Part shown: positions 6,799 to 15,592 of the stretch, piece after piece
Layout: every line of letters starts with the position of its first letter
Position numbering within the stretch: the stretch's first letter is position 1
Assembly (NCBI GenBank): GCA_029782365.1
Contig: JAKOUW010000085.1
Location: 1 to 64,000, forward strand
Direction of reading: 5' to 3'
DNA length: 64,000 nucleotides
Source: Chloroflexota bacterium
GTDB taxonomy: Bacteria; Chloroflexota; Anaerolineae; Anaerolineales; UBA4823
Position numbers and translations under genes: made by a program
Notes under the pieces: generated by a model
Database searches by the model: none
Seen by the model: the letters and a program-made list of their open reading frames with translations, nothing else
Told to the model about the DNA's origin: nothing

Positions 6799-8487
6799 AT
6801 GGCCGACCCCCAACCTACCGACCAGCATTCACCGCTGAAGTCTCGCTATCCGACAGACCGCATAAATGGCCAGGATTTGAAAAAGATGGTCGAAGCCAGC
6901 CTGACCTGGCTGCGCACCAATCAGCAAATGGTCAACTCTTTGAATGTTTTCCCGGTGCCCGACGGCGACACCGGAACCAATATGGTGCTGACCATGCAGT
7001 CGGCCTGGAACGAGATCGCCAACTCGGCGGAGCGCAACGCCGGTAAGATCGCCCATGCAGTAGCGCAGGGCGCTTTGATGGGGGCGCGAGGCAATTCGGG
7101 GGTGATTTTGTCGCAGTTGTGGCGCGGTTTTGCCCGCGCCGTGGATAATCACGAGATGCTGGATGGACCAACATTGGTGAAGGCTTTCAGTATGGCGCGC
7201 GACACGGCTTACAAAGGTGTGGTGCGCCCGGTGGAAGGCACCATCCTGACGGTAGCCAAAGATTCGGCGAGCGCCGCCGAAGAGGCTGGGCAGGCCACGA
7301 TCAGCCTGTATGAGATATTCCAGCAGATTGTGCCGGCCGCCGACCGCTCGGTGCAGCGCACTCCCGATCTGCTGCCGGTGCTCAAAGAGGCTGGCGTGGT
7401 TGATTCGGGCGGCAAAGGGCTGTACTTCCTGCTGGAAGGCGTTCTGCGCCACGTGCAGGGTCTGCCGATCGACACGCCGCTGGCCTCCGTCAAGCCGCTG
7501 GCGGCCCTCGACCTTGAAGATACCATGGAGACGATCGAGCCGGGCCAAGATTACGAAGTGGTTGTCGATTTTCGCCCAGTGAAACCGTTGGACCTGGAAT
7601 TGTTTTACGCCAATCTGGAGAGCATGGGCACTTCGATCCAGGTGGGCGAGGGTGAAGGCATGTACCGCATGCACATCCATGTGCCAACCGAAAAACGCTA
7701 CGAGCCGATCGATTACATCATGGGCCTGGGGACTATCACCAAGGTAGCCATGGAAAACCTGGTGGCCCAGATGGAGGAGATCGAGTCCAAAGCCGGCCAG
7801 GTCAAGCTTAACCTGGCGCCGGTGGAGCCTGGGCAGATCGCCGTGGTGGCAGTGGCTCCCGGCCTGGGCATCGCCCGTGTCTTCGCCAGCCTGGGGGTGG
7901 CGGCAGTCATCGAAGGCGGGCAGACGATGAATCCCAGCACCCAGGAGATTCTGAAATCATTCGAAAACCTGCCGACCGATAATGTGATCATCCTGCCAAA
8001 TAACAAGAACATCATCCTGGCCGCCCAGCAGGTGACCAGCTTGACCGTGAAGAACGTGCGCATCGTACCCAGCCGCACCGTGCCCCAGGGTTTATCGGCC
8101 ATGATGCGCCTCGCCCCGGCCGCTGACCTGGACCAGGTGGCAGAGGAGATGAGGCAGGCGCTGGATGATGTGGAGACCGGCGAGATCACTGTTGCCACCC
8201 GCTCGGTGGAAATCGATGGTGTGGCTGTGACCGAGGGGCAGGTGATCGGCCTGCACAACGGCAAGTTGGTGCTTTCAGCGGCCAGTGTGGAAGAGGCTGT
8301 GCTCAAGCTGTTGGAACATGCCCACGCCAACCATTTTGAGCTGATCACCCTGTTCTCCGGGGCCGAGGTCAGCAAGAGCGAGGCCAACCAGATCATCGAT
8401 GTGGTGCGCTCGGCTTACCCTGAACAGGAAATCGAACTGCAAGAGGGCGGCCAACCGCATTATCATTTCATCATTTCGATCGAATAA
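6799..8487 (+). CDS. fakA: Fatty acid kinase ATP-binding subunit (DAK2-domain, YloV/FakA)
   Basis: 562 residues. The N-terminal DAK2 domain (about 25-215) carries the nucleotide and Mg site NVFPVPDGDTGTNM and the loop ALMGARGNSGVILSQ. The middle and C-terminal parts follow FakA/YloV layout, with a His pair in YRMHIHVPTE. Known role: FakA phosphorylates fatty acids held by a FakB (DegV) protein, feeding acyl-phosphate into phospholipid synthesis. Two DegV genes follow directly, 20 bp and about 0.9 kb downstream, which supports this assignment. Ribosome site GAGGAG lies before ATG 6799. Confidence 0.92.
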   Translation: MADPQPTDQHSPLKSRYPTDRINGQDLKKMVEASLTWLRTNQQMVNSLNVFPVPDGDTGTNMVLTMQSAWNEIANSAERNAGKIAHAVAQGALMGARGNSGVILSQLWRGFARAVDNHEMLDGPTLVKAFSMARDTAYKGVVRPVEGTILTVAKDSASAAEEAGQATISLYEIFQQIVPAADRSVQRTPDLLPVLKEAGVVDSGGKGLYFLLEGVLRHVQGLPIDTPLASVKPLAALDLEDTMETIEPGQDYEVVVDFRPVKPLDLELFYANLESMGTSIQVGEGEGMYRMHIHVPTEKRYEPIDYIMGLGTITKVAMENLVAQMEEIESKAGQVKLNLAPVEPGQIAVVAVAPGLGIARVFASLGVAAVIEGGQTMNPSTQEILKSFENLPTDNVIILPNNKNIILAAQQVTSLTVKNVRIVPSRTVPQGLSAMMRLAPAADLDQVAEEMRQALDDVETGEITVATRSVEIDGVAVTEGQVIGLHNGKLVLSAASVEEAVLKLLEHAHANHFELITLFSGAEVSKSEANQIIDVVRSAYPEQEIELQEGGQPHYHFIISIE

Positions 8488-8507
8488 GCCCAAGCCAGGC
8501 CCGTTTT

Positions 8508-9368
8508 ATGCCAGCGATAAGCATTCTCACCGACAGCGCGGCCCAGTTTCCCAACGCGCTGTACGAAGGCAGTGAGCTGGTCAGCAGCGTGACCATGCAA
8601 ATTCAACTGGGAGATGAATGGCTGCGCGATTCACAGGATCTGCGCATTGGCCGCCAGCTCGCAAAGGTTAACAACGATAGTCTGCCGCGCCTGCATCCCC
8701 CCACAGTCGAAGATTTTGTTCACGCGATGCGCGAGCTCAGCACGAATTCTGACGCTATCATATGCATTCTCAGTTCGGACCGGCTTTTTCACAACCTGGC
8801 GAACGCCAGCCAGGCCGCCGAGCTGGCCAAGGGTTCGGCCAGCATCCAGATTATCGATTCGCAAACCACCGGTCTGGGGCTGGGTCTGCTCATCCAGTCA
8901 GTCGCCAGGGCGGCCATCTCCGAACGGAACCCGGCGCGTTTCAGCCGGCTGGTGCGCGGCCTGCTGGCGCATGTGTACAGCGCCTTTGTGCTTTATAACC
9001 TGCACCCGCTCGCCCTGCATGGTCAATTGGATATTGCTCAGGCGGCGGCGGTCGAGATGTTGGGGCTGCTGCCGTTTTATGTCATGGAAGGAGGCCGCCT
9101 GGTGCCGATGCGCAAAGCACGCAGCTCACGCCAGGTGATCGATCTGCTGCTGGAATTTGCGGGAGAATTTTCTCAGCTCAACCATATTGCTGTTGTCGAA
9201 GGCCCCATCCACCACGAACAAGATTTACGCAGCCTGCGCGAACGCCTTGCCCAGGCTTTTCCCGACACAATGGTCAGCGAACATACCCTAGGCGCCTCGC
9301 TGGTCACATTGTTTGGAGCGCACACCCTGGGGCTGGCAGCTCTGGAAGAATGGTCAGAGTTTGACTAA
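8508..9368 (+). CDS. DegV family protein, divergent FakB-like
   Basis: A 286-residue DegV-fold protein: ISILTDSAAQFP at the start, VIDLLLEFAGEF in the C-terminal domain, and a final FGAHTLGLAAL matching the family ending. The usual TTS motif that holds the fatty-acid carboxylate is replaced by LHPPT, and the LSGT loop by DRLFHN, so lipid binding may be changed or lost. It lies between fakA and a canonical DegV gene. It could be a FakB with different chain preference or a non-catalytic paralogue. The ribosome site is weak, so coupling to fakA is likely. Confidence 0.82.
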   Translation: MPAISILTDSAAQFPNALYEGSELVSSVTMQIQLGDEWLRDSQDLRIGRQLAKVNNDSLPRLHPPTVEDFVHAMRELSTNSDAIICILSSDRLFHNLANASQAAELAKGSASIQIIDSQTTGLGLGLLIQSVARAAISERNPARFSRLVRGLLAHVYSAFVLYNLHPLALHGQLDIAQAAAVEMLGLLPFYVMEGGRLVPMRKARSSRQVIDLLLEFAGEFSQLNHIAVVEGPIHHEQDLRSLRERLAQAFPDTMVSEHTLGASLVTLFGAHTLGLAALEEWSEFD

Positions 9369-9383
9369 TCAAGGGAGGTTTCG

Positions 9384-10223
9384 ATGAAAACCATGGTTGT
9401 AACCGACAGTACCTGCGACCTGCCAGCCGAACTGGCAGCCGAACTGGGCATATCGGTGGTGGCCAATACCATAGTGATGGACGGTGAGGATTACGAGGAT
9501 GGCAAGGGGCTGAGCCGGGAAGAATTTTACAATCGCCTGCCCCGCCTGAAGGAACAGCCCACCACGGCCACCGCCTCGCCGGGCATTTACGAAGCGCTGT
9601 ACCAGAAATTATTCGATGAGGGCGCCGATGAAATTATCTCGCTGCATGTCTCGGCCAACCTGAGCGGCGTGTACAACGCCGCCGCCCTGGGCAGCAGCCG
9701 CTTTAACGGGCGCGTGCAAACCTTCGACAGCCAGATGATCTCGATGGGTCTGGGGTACATGGCGCAGCGCGCCGCCGAAGCGGCTTCGGCAGGGTTGAAT
9801 GCTCGCCAGGTGTTGGAGCAGGTGCAGCAGTTCAAAGAACGCGTGCACCTGGTCGCCATGCTGGACACGCTGGAATTCGTGCGCCGCAGCGGGCGGGTCT
9901 CGTGGGCGAAAGCGCGTCTGGGCGGACTGTTGGGCCTGCGGCCTTTTCTTGAAGTGAAAAATGGCCAGGTAAACAGCCTGGGAGAGGCGCGCACGCGCGG
10001 CAAAGGCGTGGAACGCCTGGTGAACATGCTCCTGGAGCTCGGTCCACTGGAACGGTTGAGCGTGCTGCACACCAACGGCGCTCAAGACGCCAGGGCTTTC
10101 TTCGAAACGGTCAAAGATCGTCTCCATCTGCAGCAAAACCCGCTGTTTATTAATGTAACCACGGTGATTGGCACACACGTTGGCCCCGGCGCCCTGGGAT
10201 TCGTGGCTGTCTTGAAAGCTTGA
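9384..10223 (+). CDS. DegV family fatty-acid-binding protein (FakB-like)
   Basis: 279 residues with all common DegV motifs: VVTDSTCDLP, YEDGKGLSREEFY, PTTATASPGIY (TT pair), ISLHVSANLSGVYNA, FDSQMISMGLGYM, EFVRRSGRVSWAKA, and the closing GTHVGPGALGFV with the His expected to contact the ligand head group. By family knowledge it presents a fatty acid to FakA. A strong AGGGAGG ribosome site precedes the ATG. It is 15 bp after the divergent DegV gene and 6 bp before the creatininase-like gene. Confidence 0.92.
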   Translation: MKTMVVTDSTCDLPAELAAELGISVVANTIVMDGEDYEDGKGLSREEFYNRLPRLKEQPTTATASPGIYEALYQKLFDEGADEIISLHVSANLSGVYNAAALGSSRFNGRVQTFDSQMISMGLGYMAQRAAEAASAGLNARQVLEQVQQFKERVHLVAMLDTLEFVRRSGRVSWAKARLGGLLGLRPFLEVKNGQVNSLGEARTRGKGVERLVNMLLELGPLERLSVLHTNGAQDARAFFETVKDRLHLQQNPLFINVTTVIGTHVGPGALGFVAVLKA

Positions 10224-10229
10224 AAAGCC

Positions 10230-11372
10230 ATGCAAAGCGAGCTCTTTGCCTTCGACCACCTCACCTGGCCGGAAGTGGCCGCCCTGCCGCGCCACACCCC
10301 GCTCGTCCTGCCGCTGGGCGCGGGGTATTCCCTCGAGAAGACAGCCGAGGCGCTGAGATTTCCGCCGCGCCTGGGGTTGCTGCCGGCCTTCCCGTTTGGC
10401 TGGCCAGCCAGCGGCCTGGCGGTTGCCGAGCCGCTGCTGGCGAGTTATATCGCCAACCTGCTGAACAGCCTGCGCGATGACGGTTTCAGCCAGGTTTATG
10501 CCCTGACCCCGCCCGGGGTGGAGCTGGGCCTGGGCGCCAGCCAGCTTCGCTTACCGCCTGCTGAAAACCGCCTGGCACAGGCGGCCGACCTGCCTGCCCA
10601 GGCCGACCTGGAAAAGGTGATTCTCATCCCCATCGGCCATATTGAGCAGCACGGTTACCACCTGCCGCTCAGCGTGGACACGATCTGCATCGAAGCCATC
10701 GCGCAGGGCACAGCGCGCGCCGCGCCGCAGCTTGCAGCCGCCCTGCCGGTGATGCCCTACGGCGTCAGCACCCACCGCCAGGCTTTCGCCGGTACGCTGA
10801 ACGCTGGCGGGCGGGCTTTCGAAGATTTCTGGCTCGGTGTGCTGAACACTCTGGTGGGGCGCGGGTTCACGCGCTTTTACCTGTTGAGCGGGCACGGCGG
10901 CAACAGCTCGTTTCTGGTCAACGTGGTTAAATATGCCGGCGAGCAGCACCTGCAGGCCTTTATCGCTACCGCCTGGCTGTATCTCTCGAGTCCGCAGGGC
11001 GTGGCTGCCCTTGAAGCCAGGCGGCAATCGAAAATTGGCGGGATGGGGCACGCCTGCGAGCTGGAGACTGCGCTGGTGCTGCACTTGCGCCCTGACCTGG
11101 TGCACATGGAGCGGGTGGTGGATGAGATCGACTTCATCACCACGCCATCGTATTATATGGATTGGGTGGAAGGCGGCGCGTTGGTCGCCAATCCACCCTG
11201 GGAAGACGACACACGCACCGGCGCATACGGCGCCGGCAGCCTGGGTACGCCCGAAAAAGGCCGATTTTGGCTGGAAGCGGCCGTGCAAGAAAAAGCCGGG
11301 CACGTCTCAGAAATCCACGAACAGTATGCCCGGCGCATGGCGCGGCGCAATGGTACAATAGCCAGACCATGA
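10230..11372 (+). CDS. Creatininase family amidohydrolase with degenerate duplicated N-terminal half
   Basis: 380 residues. The C-terminal part (about 128-375) is a full creatininase domain: PIGHIEQHGYHLPLSVD (metal ligands Glu139, His141, Asp150), MPYGVSTHR, LSGHGGNSS (His222), and GHACELETA (Glu277). Relatives hydrolyse cyclic or linear amides, for example creatinine or formamide intermediates. The substrate here is not known. Residues about 20-105 look like a worn copy of the first part of the same fold (LPLGAGYSLE, LPAFPFGWPASG, LRDDGFSQVY) without metal ligands. The ATG is 6 bp after the DegV stop; the TGA overlaps the recG ATG (ATGA). Confidence 0.87.
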   Translation: MQSELFAFDHLTWPEVAALPRHTPLVLPLGAGYSLEKTAEALRFPPRLGLLPAFPFGWPASGLAVAEPLLASYIANLLNSLRDDGFSQVYALTPPGVELGLGASQLRLPPAENRLAQAADLPAQADLEKVILIPIGHIEQHGYHLPLSVDTICIEAIAQGTARAAPQLAAALPVMPYGVSTHRQAFAGTLNAGGRAFEDFWLGVLNTLVGRGFTRFYLLSGHGGNSSFLVNVVKYAGEQHLQAFIATAWLYLSSPQGVAALEARRQSKIGGMGHACELETALVLHLRPDLVHMERVVDEIDFITTPSYYMDWVEGGALVANPPWEDDTRTGAYGAGSLGTPEKGRFWLEAAVQEKAGHVSEIHEQYARRMARRNGTIARP

Positions 11373-14300
11373 AACCTTCCCTAGAAAAACTGATCAAGTT
11401 CATAAAATTAGAGGCCGAGCGCGGTTACGATAACCGTTCGGTCGTTGGCGGCCTGGACAAAATATATTCCACCTGGGAAGCCGAGGCGCGCGCCGAAAGC
11501 CTGCCCGACGAGCTGATCCAGGCGGTGGGGGCGCGCCTGCGCGATTACGGCCAGCTCACCCCGGCATCGCGCGCCGATATGCTGCAAGGTTTGTGGCGGC
11601 GTGTTCAGCGGCTAACCAATACCAACCTACCCTCTCTGCCACAGCCGCCCGACCGGGATGACGAAGAAGAACGCCAGACGAACCGCCCGCGCCCGCCGCA
11701 GGCCAGTGCACCGCGCCATGAACCATCGAGCGCTGGGAGCCAATCCAAGGTCAAACCACCCATCCAGCGTCCGGCGCAAGCCGGCACAGAGGCTGCACCG
11801 AAGCAGCCTTATTCACGCCCGGCGGGGGAGCATGCGAGCGGCCAGCGCCAACAGGTAGAGAGGCGGCCAGAACGACCGGCCCAGGGGCGCCCGGCGCCGA
11901 GATCGGAAGATGGCACCAGCCGGGAAGGTATGAAGGGACCATCCGAACGCCCGGCTCCCCGCCAGGAGCCGCGTCCAGAGCGCTCCAGTTCTCACCGCAA
12001 GACTCAGAGCGAGCCTCCCACAGCCGGCGAGGTGGAAACGCAGTCCTCAGATAAGAACATCTCTCCAACCCCTCCGGTGGAGGAAAGCGACTCCAACCCG
12101 CGGGTTTTTGACCAGGTCTACGGAGGCCTCCCACCGGTCGGTTTGGTGGAACCCGAAAACACCCCCGGTCGGCTGGAACTGCCGCCGATCGAGTTTGAAA
12201 TACTCCCTACGGCGCAGACCCCGGCCGAGCAGGCGGAAGAAGCCGAGCCCGAAGCCCCACCCGAAATGGAAGCTGAACGCAGCGCCGCCCAGAGTGAAGG
12301 GCCGCGCAGCGCCAGTTGGGCCAATGCGCCGCGCCGCACACGCGCCGTGATCGAAGGCACACCAGCGGCTTTGAACGCTCCTACCACCGTATTGCCCGGG
12401 GTTGGACCGCGCCACGCCGAAACGATTGCCAACCTGGGCCTGCACAACCTGGGTGATATGCTCTACTTTTTCCCCCGCCGCTACCTGGATTACAGCCAGC
12501 TCCGCCCGATCAACCGCCTGTTTTACGGCGAGGAAGTGACAGTGCTGGGCATGGTGGACAGCGTCGCCGCGCGCCCGGCGCGCAGCGGGAAAATGCACCT
12601 GACCGAGGCGGTTGTCTCGGATGGCAGCGGCTCGCTGCGCGTCACCTGGTTCAACCAGCCGTGGCTGGCGCGCCGCCTGCACCAGGGCATGTACCTTTCG
12701 CTCTCCGGGAAGATCGACCAGTACCTGGGCCGCCTGGCGATGAACAACCCCGAATTCGAACAGCTCGACCAGGAACATCTGCATACCAACCGCATTGTGC
12801 CGGTCTACCCGCTGACTGCTAATATCACCCAACACTGGCTGCGCGGCATCATGTACCAGGTGGTCACCTACTGGGCTGGAAGGGTGAGCGATCCCCTGCC
12901 CGAGAGCGTGCGCCGCGGCGCCAGCCTGCTCGATTTGCCCAATGCCATCTTACAAGGTCATTTCCCCGATTCGATGGATATGCTGCGCCTGGCGCGTCAC
13001 CGCCTGGCTTTTGACGAAATCTTCTTGCTGCAGATCGGCGTACTGCGCCAGAAACGACAGTGGCAGGCCAACACAGCGCGTGTGTTTTCCAGCGAACCCG
13101 GTTGGCTGGATGGCCAGGCGGCTCGCCTGCCATTCCTGCTCACCAGCGCGCAAACGCGAGCCATCCATGACATCCTGGCTGACCTGTCTGCCGGGCGACC
13201 GATGAACCGCCTGCTGCAGGGCGATGTCGGTTCAGGTAAGACAATCGTCGCCGCCCTGAGTATGGCGCTGATTGCCAGCCAGGGCGCACAATCTGCCTTA
13301 ATGGCGCCCACCAGCATCCTGGCCGAACAGCACTATAAAAACCTGCGCCAGGTGTTGTGCGCCGGCGAAGAACAGGGTGAGCCAGCCGCACCCTTGCAGC
13401 CAGAGCAGATCCGCTTGATGGTCGGCGCTACTTCAGAAGCCGAAAAAGCCGAGATCCGCGCCGGCCTGGAAGACGGCTCGATAAAAATTGTCATCGGCAC
13501 GCACGCCTTGATCGAAGACCCGGTGAATTTCCGTGACCTGGAGTTGGTGATCATCGATGAACAGCACCGCTTCGGCGTGCAGCAGCGCGCCGTTCTGCGC
13601 AGCAAAGGCCGCAATCCGCACCTGCTGGTCATGACTGCCACGCCCATTCCACGCTCCCTGGCGCTGACTGTGTACGGCGACCTGGAGCTTTCTGTGTTGG
13701 ATGAGATGCCGCCAGGACGCCAGCCGATTGAAACGCAGGTGTACTTCCCGCGCGAGCGCGAGCGAGCCTACACTCTCATTCGCGGCCAGGTTGAACAAGA
13801 TCACCAGGCGTTCATCATTTACCCTCTGGTTGAAGAAAGCGAAAAGAGCGAGGGCCAGGCGGCGGTCGATGAACACGCTCGCCTGCAGTCCAAAGTTTTT
13901 CCCAAACTCAAGCTGGGCCTGCTCCACGGCCGTTTGAAGCCTGAGGAAAAAGAAGCCGTGATGACCGATTTCCGCGATGGTAAAATCCATATCTTGGTAT
14001 CGACTTCGGTGGTCGAAGTCGGCGTGGATGTTCCCAATGCCACGGTAATGATGATCGAAAGCGCCAATCGTTTCGGCCTGGCGCAGCTCCACCAGTTCCG
14101 CGGGCGTGTGGGCCGCGGCAGCGCGCCATCTTTCTGTGTTTTGGTTCCCGACGAGCCTGATGCTGGCGAAAACGCCCGCCTGCAGGCTATGGTGGAGACC
14201 AACGACGGTTTTATCCTGGCGGAGCGCGACCTGGAACAGCGCGGCCCGGGCGATTTCCTGGGGACGCGCCAGTCAGGTTATCACTCGGAGCTGCGCTTTG

Positions 14301-14452
14301 CCAGCCTGACCGATGTGCGCCTGATCGAAAAAGCCCGCTATTTTGCACAGCAAATTTTTAGCGTCGATCCAGAATTGGAAAAGCCAGAACACCAGGCATT
14401 GGCTGCAGCTGTCACCCGGTTTTGGGATCCGGGACAAGGAGATGTCAGTTAA
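11369..14452 (+). CDS. recG: ATP-dependent DNA helicase RecG with long N-terminal extension
   Basis: 1027 residues. RecG remodels stalled replication forks and branched DNA. The helicase core has Walker A LLQGDVGSGKT, motif II IIDEQHRFG, motif III MTATPIPRS, and the C-terminal VEVGVDVPNA and QLHQFRGRVGRG motifs. The wedge/OB domain begins near LNAPTTVLPGVGPRHAE. Before it lie about 85 residues of a helical domain (as in Thermotoga-type RecG) and about 240 residues of Pro/Glu/Gln/Arg-rich, probably disordered sequence. The start was chosen at the ATG overlapping the creatininase stop. The open frame continues 5' to 11162, but only across the creatininase C-terminus. A TACAAT at 11354-11359 might be an internal promoter. 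Confidence 0.95.
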   Translation: MKPSLEKLIKFIKLEAERGYDNRSVVGGLDKIYSTWEAEARAESLPDELIQAVGARLRDYGQLTPASRADMLQGLWRRVQRLTNTNLPSLPQPPDRDDEEERQTNRPRPPQASAPRHEPSSAGSQSKVKPPIQRPAQAGTEAAPKQPYSRPAGEHASGQRQQVERRPERPAQGRPAPRSEDGTSREGMKGPSERPAPRQEPRPERSSSHRKTQSEPPTAGEVETQSSDKNISPTPPVEESDSNPRVFDQVYGGLPPVGLVEPENTPGRLELPPIEFEILPTAQTPAEQAEEAEPEAPPEMEAERSAAQSEGPRSASWANAPRRTRAVIEGTPAALNAPTTVLPGVGPRHAETIANLGLHNLGDMLYFFPRRYLDYSQLRPINRLFYGEEVTVLGMVDSVAARPARSGKMHLTEAVVSDGSGSLRVTWFNQPWLARRLHQGMYLSLSGKIDQYLGRLAMNNPEFEQLDQEHLHTNRIVPVYPLTANITQHWLRGIMYQVVTYWAGRVSDPLPESVRRGASLLDLPNAILQGHFPDSMDMLRLARHRLAFDEIFLLQIGVLRQKRQWQANTARVFSSEPGWLDGQAARLPFLLTSAQTRAIHDILADLSAGRPMNRLLQGDVGSGKTIVAALSMALIASQGAQSALMAPTSILAEQHYKNLRQVLCAGEEQGEPAAPLQPEQIRLMVGATSEAEKAEIRAGLEDGSIKIVIGTHALIEDPVNFRDLELVIIDEQHRFGVQQRAVLRSKGRNPHLLVMTATPIPRSLALTVYGDLELSVLDEMPPGRQPIETQVYFPRERERAYTLIRGQVEQDHQAFIIYPLVEESEKSEGQAAVDEHARLQSKVFPKLKLGLLHGRLKPEEKEAVMTDFRDGKIHILVSTSVVEVGVDVPNATVMMIESANRFGLAQLHQFRGRVGRGSAPSFCVLVPDEPDAGENARLQAMVETNDGFILAERDLEQRGPGDFLGTRQSGYHSELRFASLTDVRLIEKARYFAQQIFSVDPELEKPEHQALAAAVTRFWDPGQGDVS

Positions 14453-14454
14453 CT

Positions 14455-14973
14455 ATGGGCGTGCGTGCAATCTTCCCCGGTACATTTGACCCGATTCACT
14501 ATGGACATATCGATATCGCCAACCGCGCCGCACGTTTGTTCGACGAATTGGTGGTAGCGGTGTACGACAAGCCGCTTAAATCCCTGGTTTTCTCGCCAGA
14601 AGAGCGGTTGGAAATGGCTCGCCGCTCCTTTGACAACGACCCTAAGATTTCGGTGCTGGGCTACAGCGGATTAACCGTAGATTTTTGCCGGACGATCAGC
14701 GCCCAGGTAATTGTGCGCGGCTTACGGGTGTTTTCTGATTTCGAGTACGAATTTCGCATGGCATTGGCCAACCATCGTCTATCCCCGGAAGTGGAAGTGA
14801 TGGCGCTCATCACGAATGAGGAACACACTTTCCTGTCTTCTTCCACCGTGCGCGAGATTGCTTCCCTCGGCGGCGATGTATCCAGCATGGTGCCACCGCA
14901 TGTGGAAAAAGCCCTGGGCGACCATTTTAACGGCAAAGGCGATCACCAATTCACCACCTCATTGAGAGACTGA
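14455..14973 (+). CDS. coaD: Phosphopantetheine adenylyltransferase
   Basis: 172 residues. It transfers AMP from ATP to 4'-phosphopantetheine, the fourth step of coenzyme A synthesis. Motifs: GTFDPIHYGHIDI (the T/HxGH nucleotidyltransferase signature), VRGLRVFSDFEYE, and FLSSSTVREIASLGGDV. The start ATG 14455 gives the family N-terminus MGVRAIFPGTFDP, two bases after the recG stop. The frame opens 33 bp earlier inside recG, but that start has no support. The CoA product fits the acyl-metabolism theme of the operon. Confidence 0.95.
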   Translation: MGVRAIFPGTFDPIHYGHIDIANRAARLFDELVVAVYDKPLKSLVFSPEERLEMARRSFDNDPKISVLGYSGLTVDFCRTISAQVIVRGLRVFSDFEYEFRMALANHRLSPEVEVMALITNEEHTFLSSSTVREIASLGGDVSSMVPPHVEKALGDHFNGKGDHQFTTSLRD

Positions 14974-14995
14974 ACGCGTATTATTTGCTTGTGAT

Positions 14996-15001
14996 ATACT
15001 T
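14996..15001 (+). promoter_or_regulatory. Possible -10 box before the coiled-coil gene
   Basis: TATACT lies in an AT-rich 112-bp gap between coaD and the next gene. No -35 is seen, so read-through from coaD is equally possible. Confidence 0.3.
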
Positions 15002-15085
15002 AATGTACCTTAAGAAAAATACTGTTCGCCGCTGAACGGCCTGCACGCCAGTGGATAAGTAAATGGATATACGTGGAGGAATGGC

Positions 15086-15553
15086 ATGGATATTCTGCAC
15101 CTGATTGATCGACTCGAAGAGCTCTTCAACGAAAGCCGGCCTATCCCTTTCACCCACAATGTGATAGTGGATGAAGACCGCATGCTCGATTTGATTGACC
15201 AGATGCGTGTGGCAATCCCGGAAGAGGTGAAGAAAGCTCAGCAGATTCTGGCTGGCCGCGACCGCACCATGGCGCAGGCTCAAGAAGAAGCCAGCCGCAC
15301 AATCAACCTGGCGCGCGAGAAAGGCGAACAGTTGGTGGAGCGCGACGCCATTGTCGATGCCGCACGAGCGCGCGCCAATGAAATTATCGCCCAGGCTGAA
15401 GTGGATATCCAAAATTACCGCCGTGAAGCGGACCAGTATGTTCTCGAAACCCTGACTCGCCTAGAAGTGGAGATGGATCGCGCACTCTCGCAGGTGCGCA
15501 ACAGCATCCAGCTTCTGCAGCAGGATGAAAAGCCGGAAAAACCAGCCTCTTAA
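15086..15553 (+). CDS. Coiled-coil protein (F0 b-subunit/DivIVA-like, cytosolic), function unknown
   Basis: 155 residues, almost entirely helical. A DILHLIDRLEELFNES start is followed by a long charged heptad region (about 45-145, AQEEASRTINLAREKGEQLV). It resembles proteins often auto-labelled 'ATPase' or 'ATP synthase b subunit' that follow coaD in Chloroflexota and some Firmicutes, but it has no membrane helix, so a real ATP synthase role is unlikely. A scaffold or division-linked role is possible but unproven. Strong GGAGG ribosome site; a terminator follows 11 bp after the stop. Confidence 0.8.
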   Translation: MDILHLIDRLEELFNESRPIPFTHNVIVDEDRMLDLIDQMRVAIPEEVKKAQQILAGRDRTMAQAQEEASRTINLAREKGEQLVERDAIVDAARARANEIIAQAEVDIQNYRREADQYVLETLTRLEVEMDRALSQVRNSIQLLQQDEKPEKPAS

Positions 15554-15564
15554 TTGATCCCCCG

Positions 15565-15592
15565 ACGGAGGCAATGCGCCTCCGTTTTTTTT
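15565..15592 (+). terminator. Rho-independent terminator of the asp23-coaD operon
   Basis: ACGGAGGC, AATG loop, then CGCCTCCGT and a run of T. The T-run reaches the stop end of the converging histidine kinase gene. Confidence 0.9.

Noticed and set aside
11162..11368. Upstream extension of the recG frame
   Set aside because: It lies wholly over the creatininase C-terminus in another frame; the ATGA overlap at 11369 is the natural start.
15086..15553. ATP synthase F0 subunit b
   Set aside because: There is no membrane helix and no other atp gene nearby; only the coiled coil is shared.
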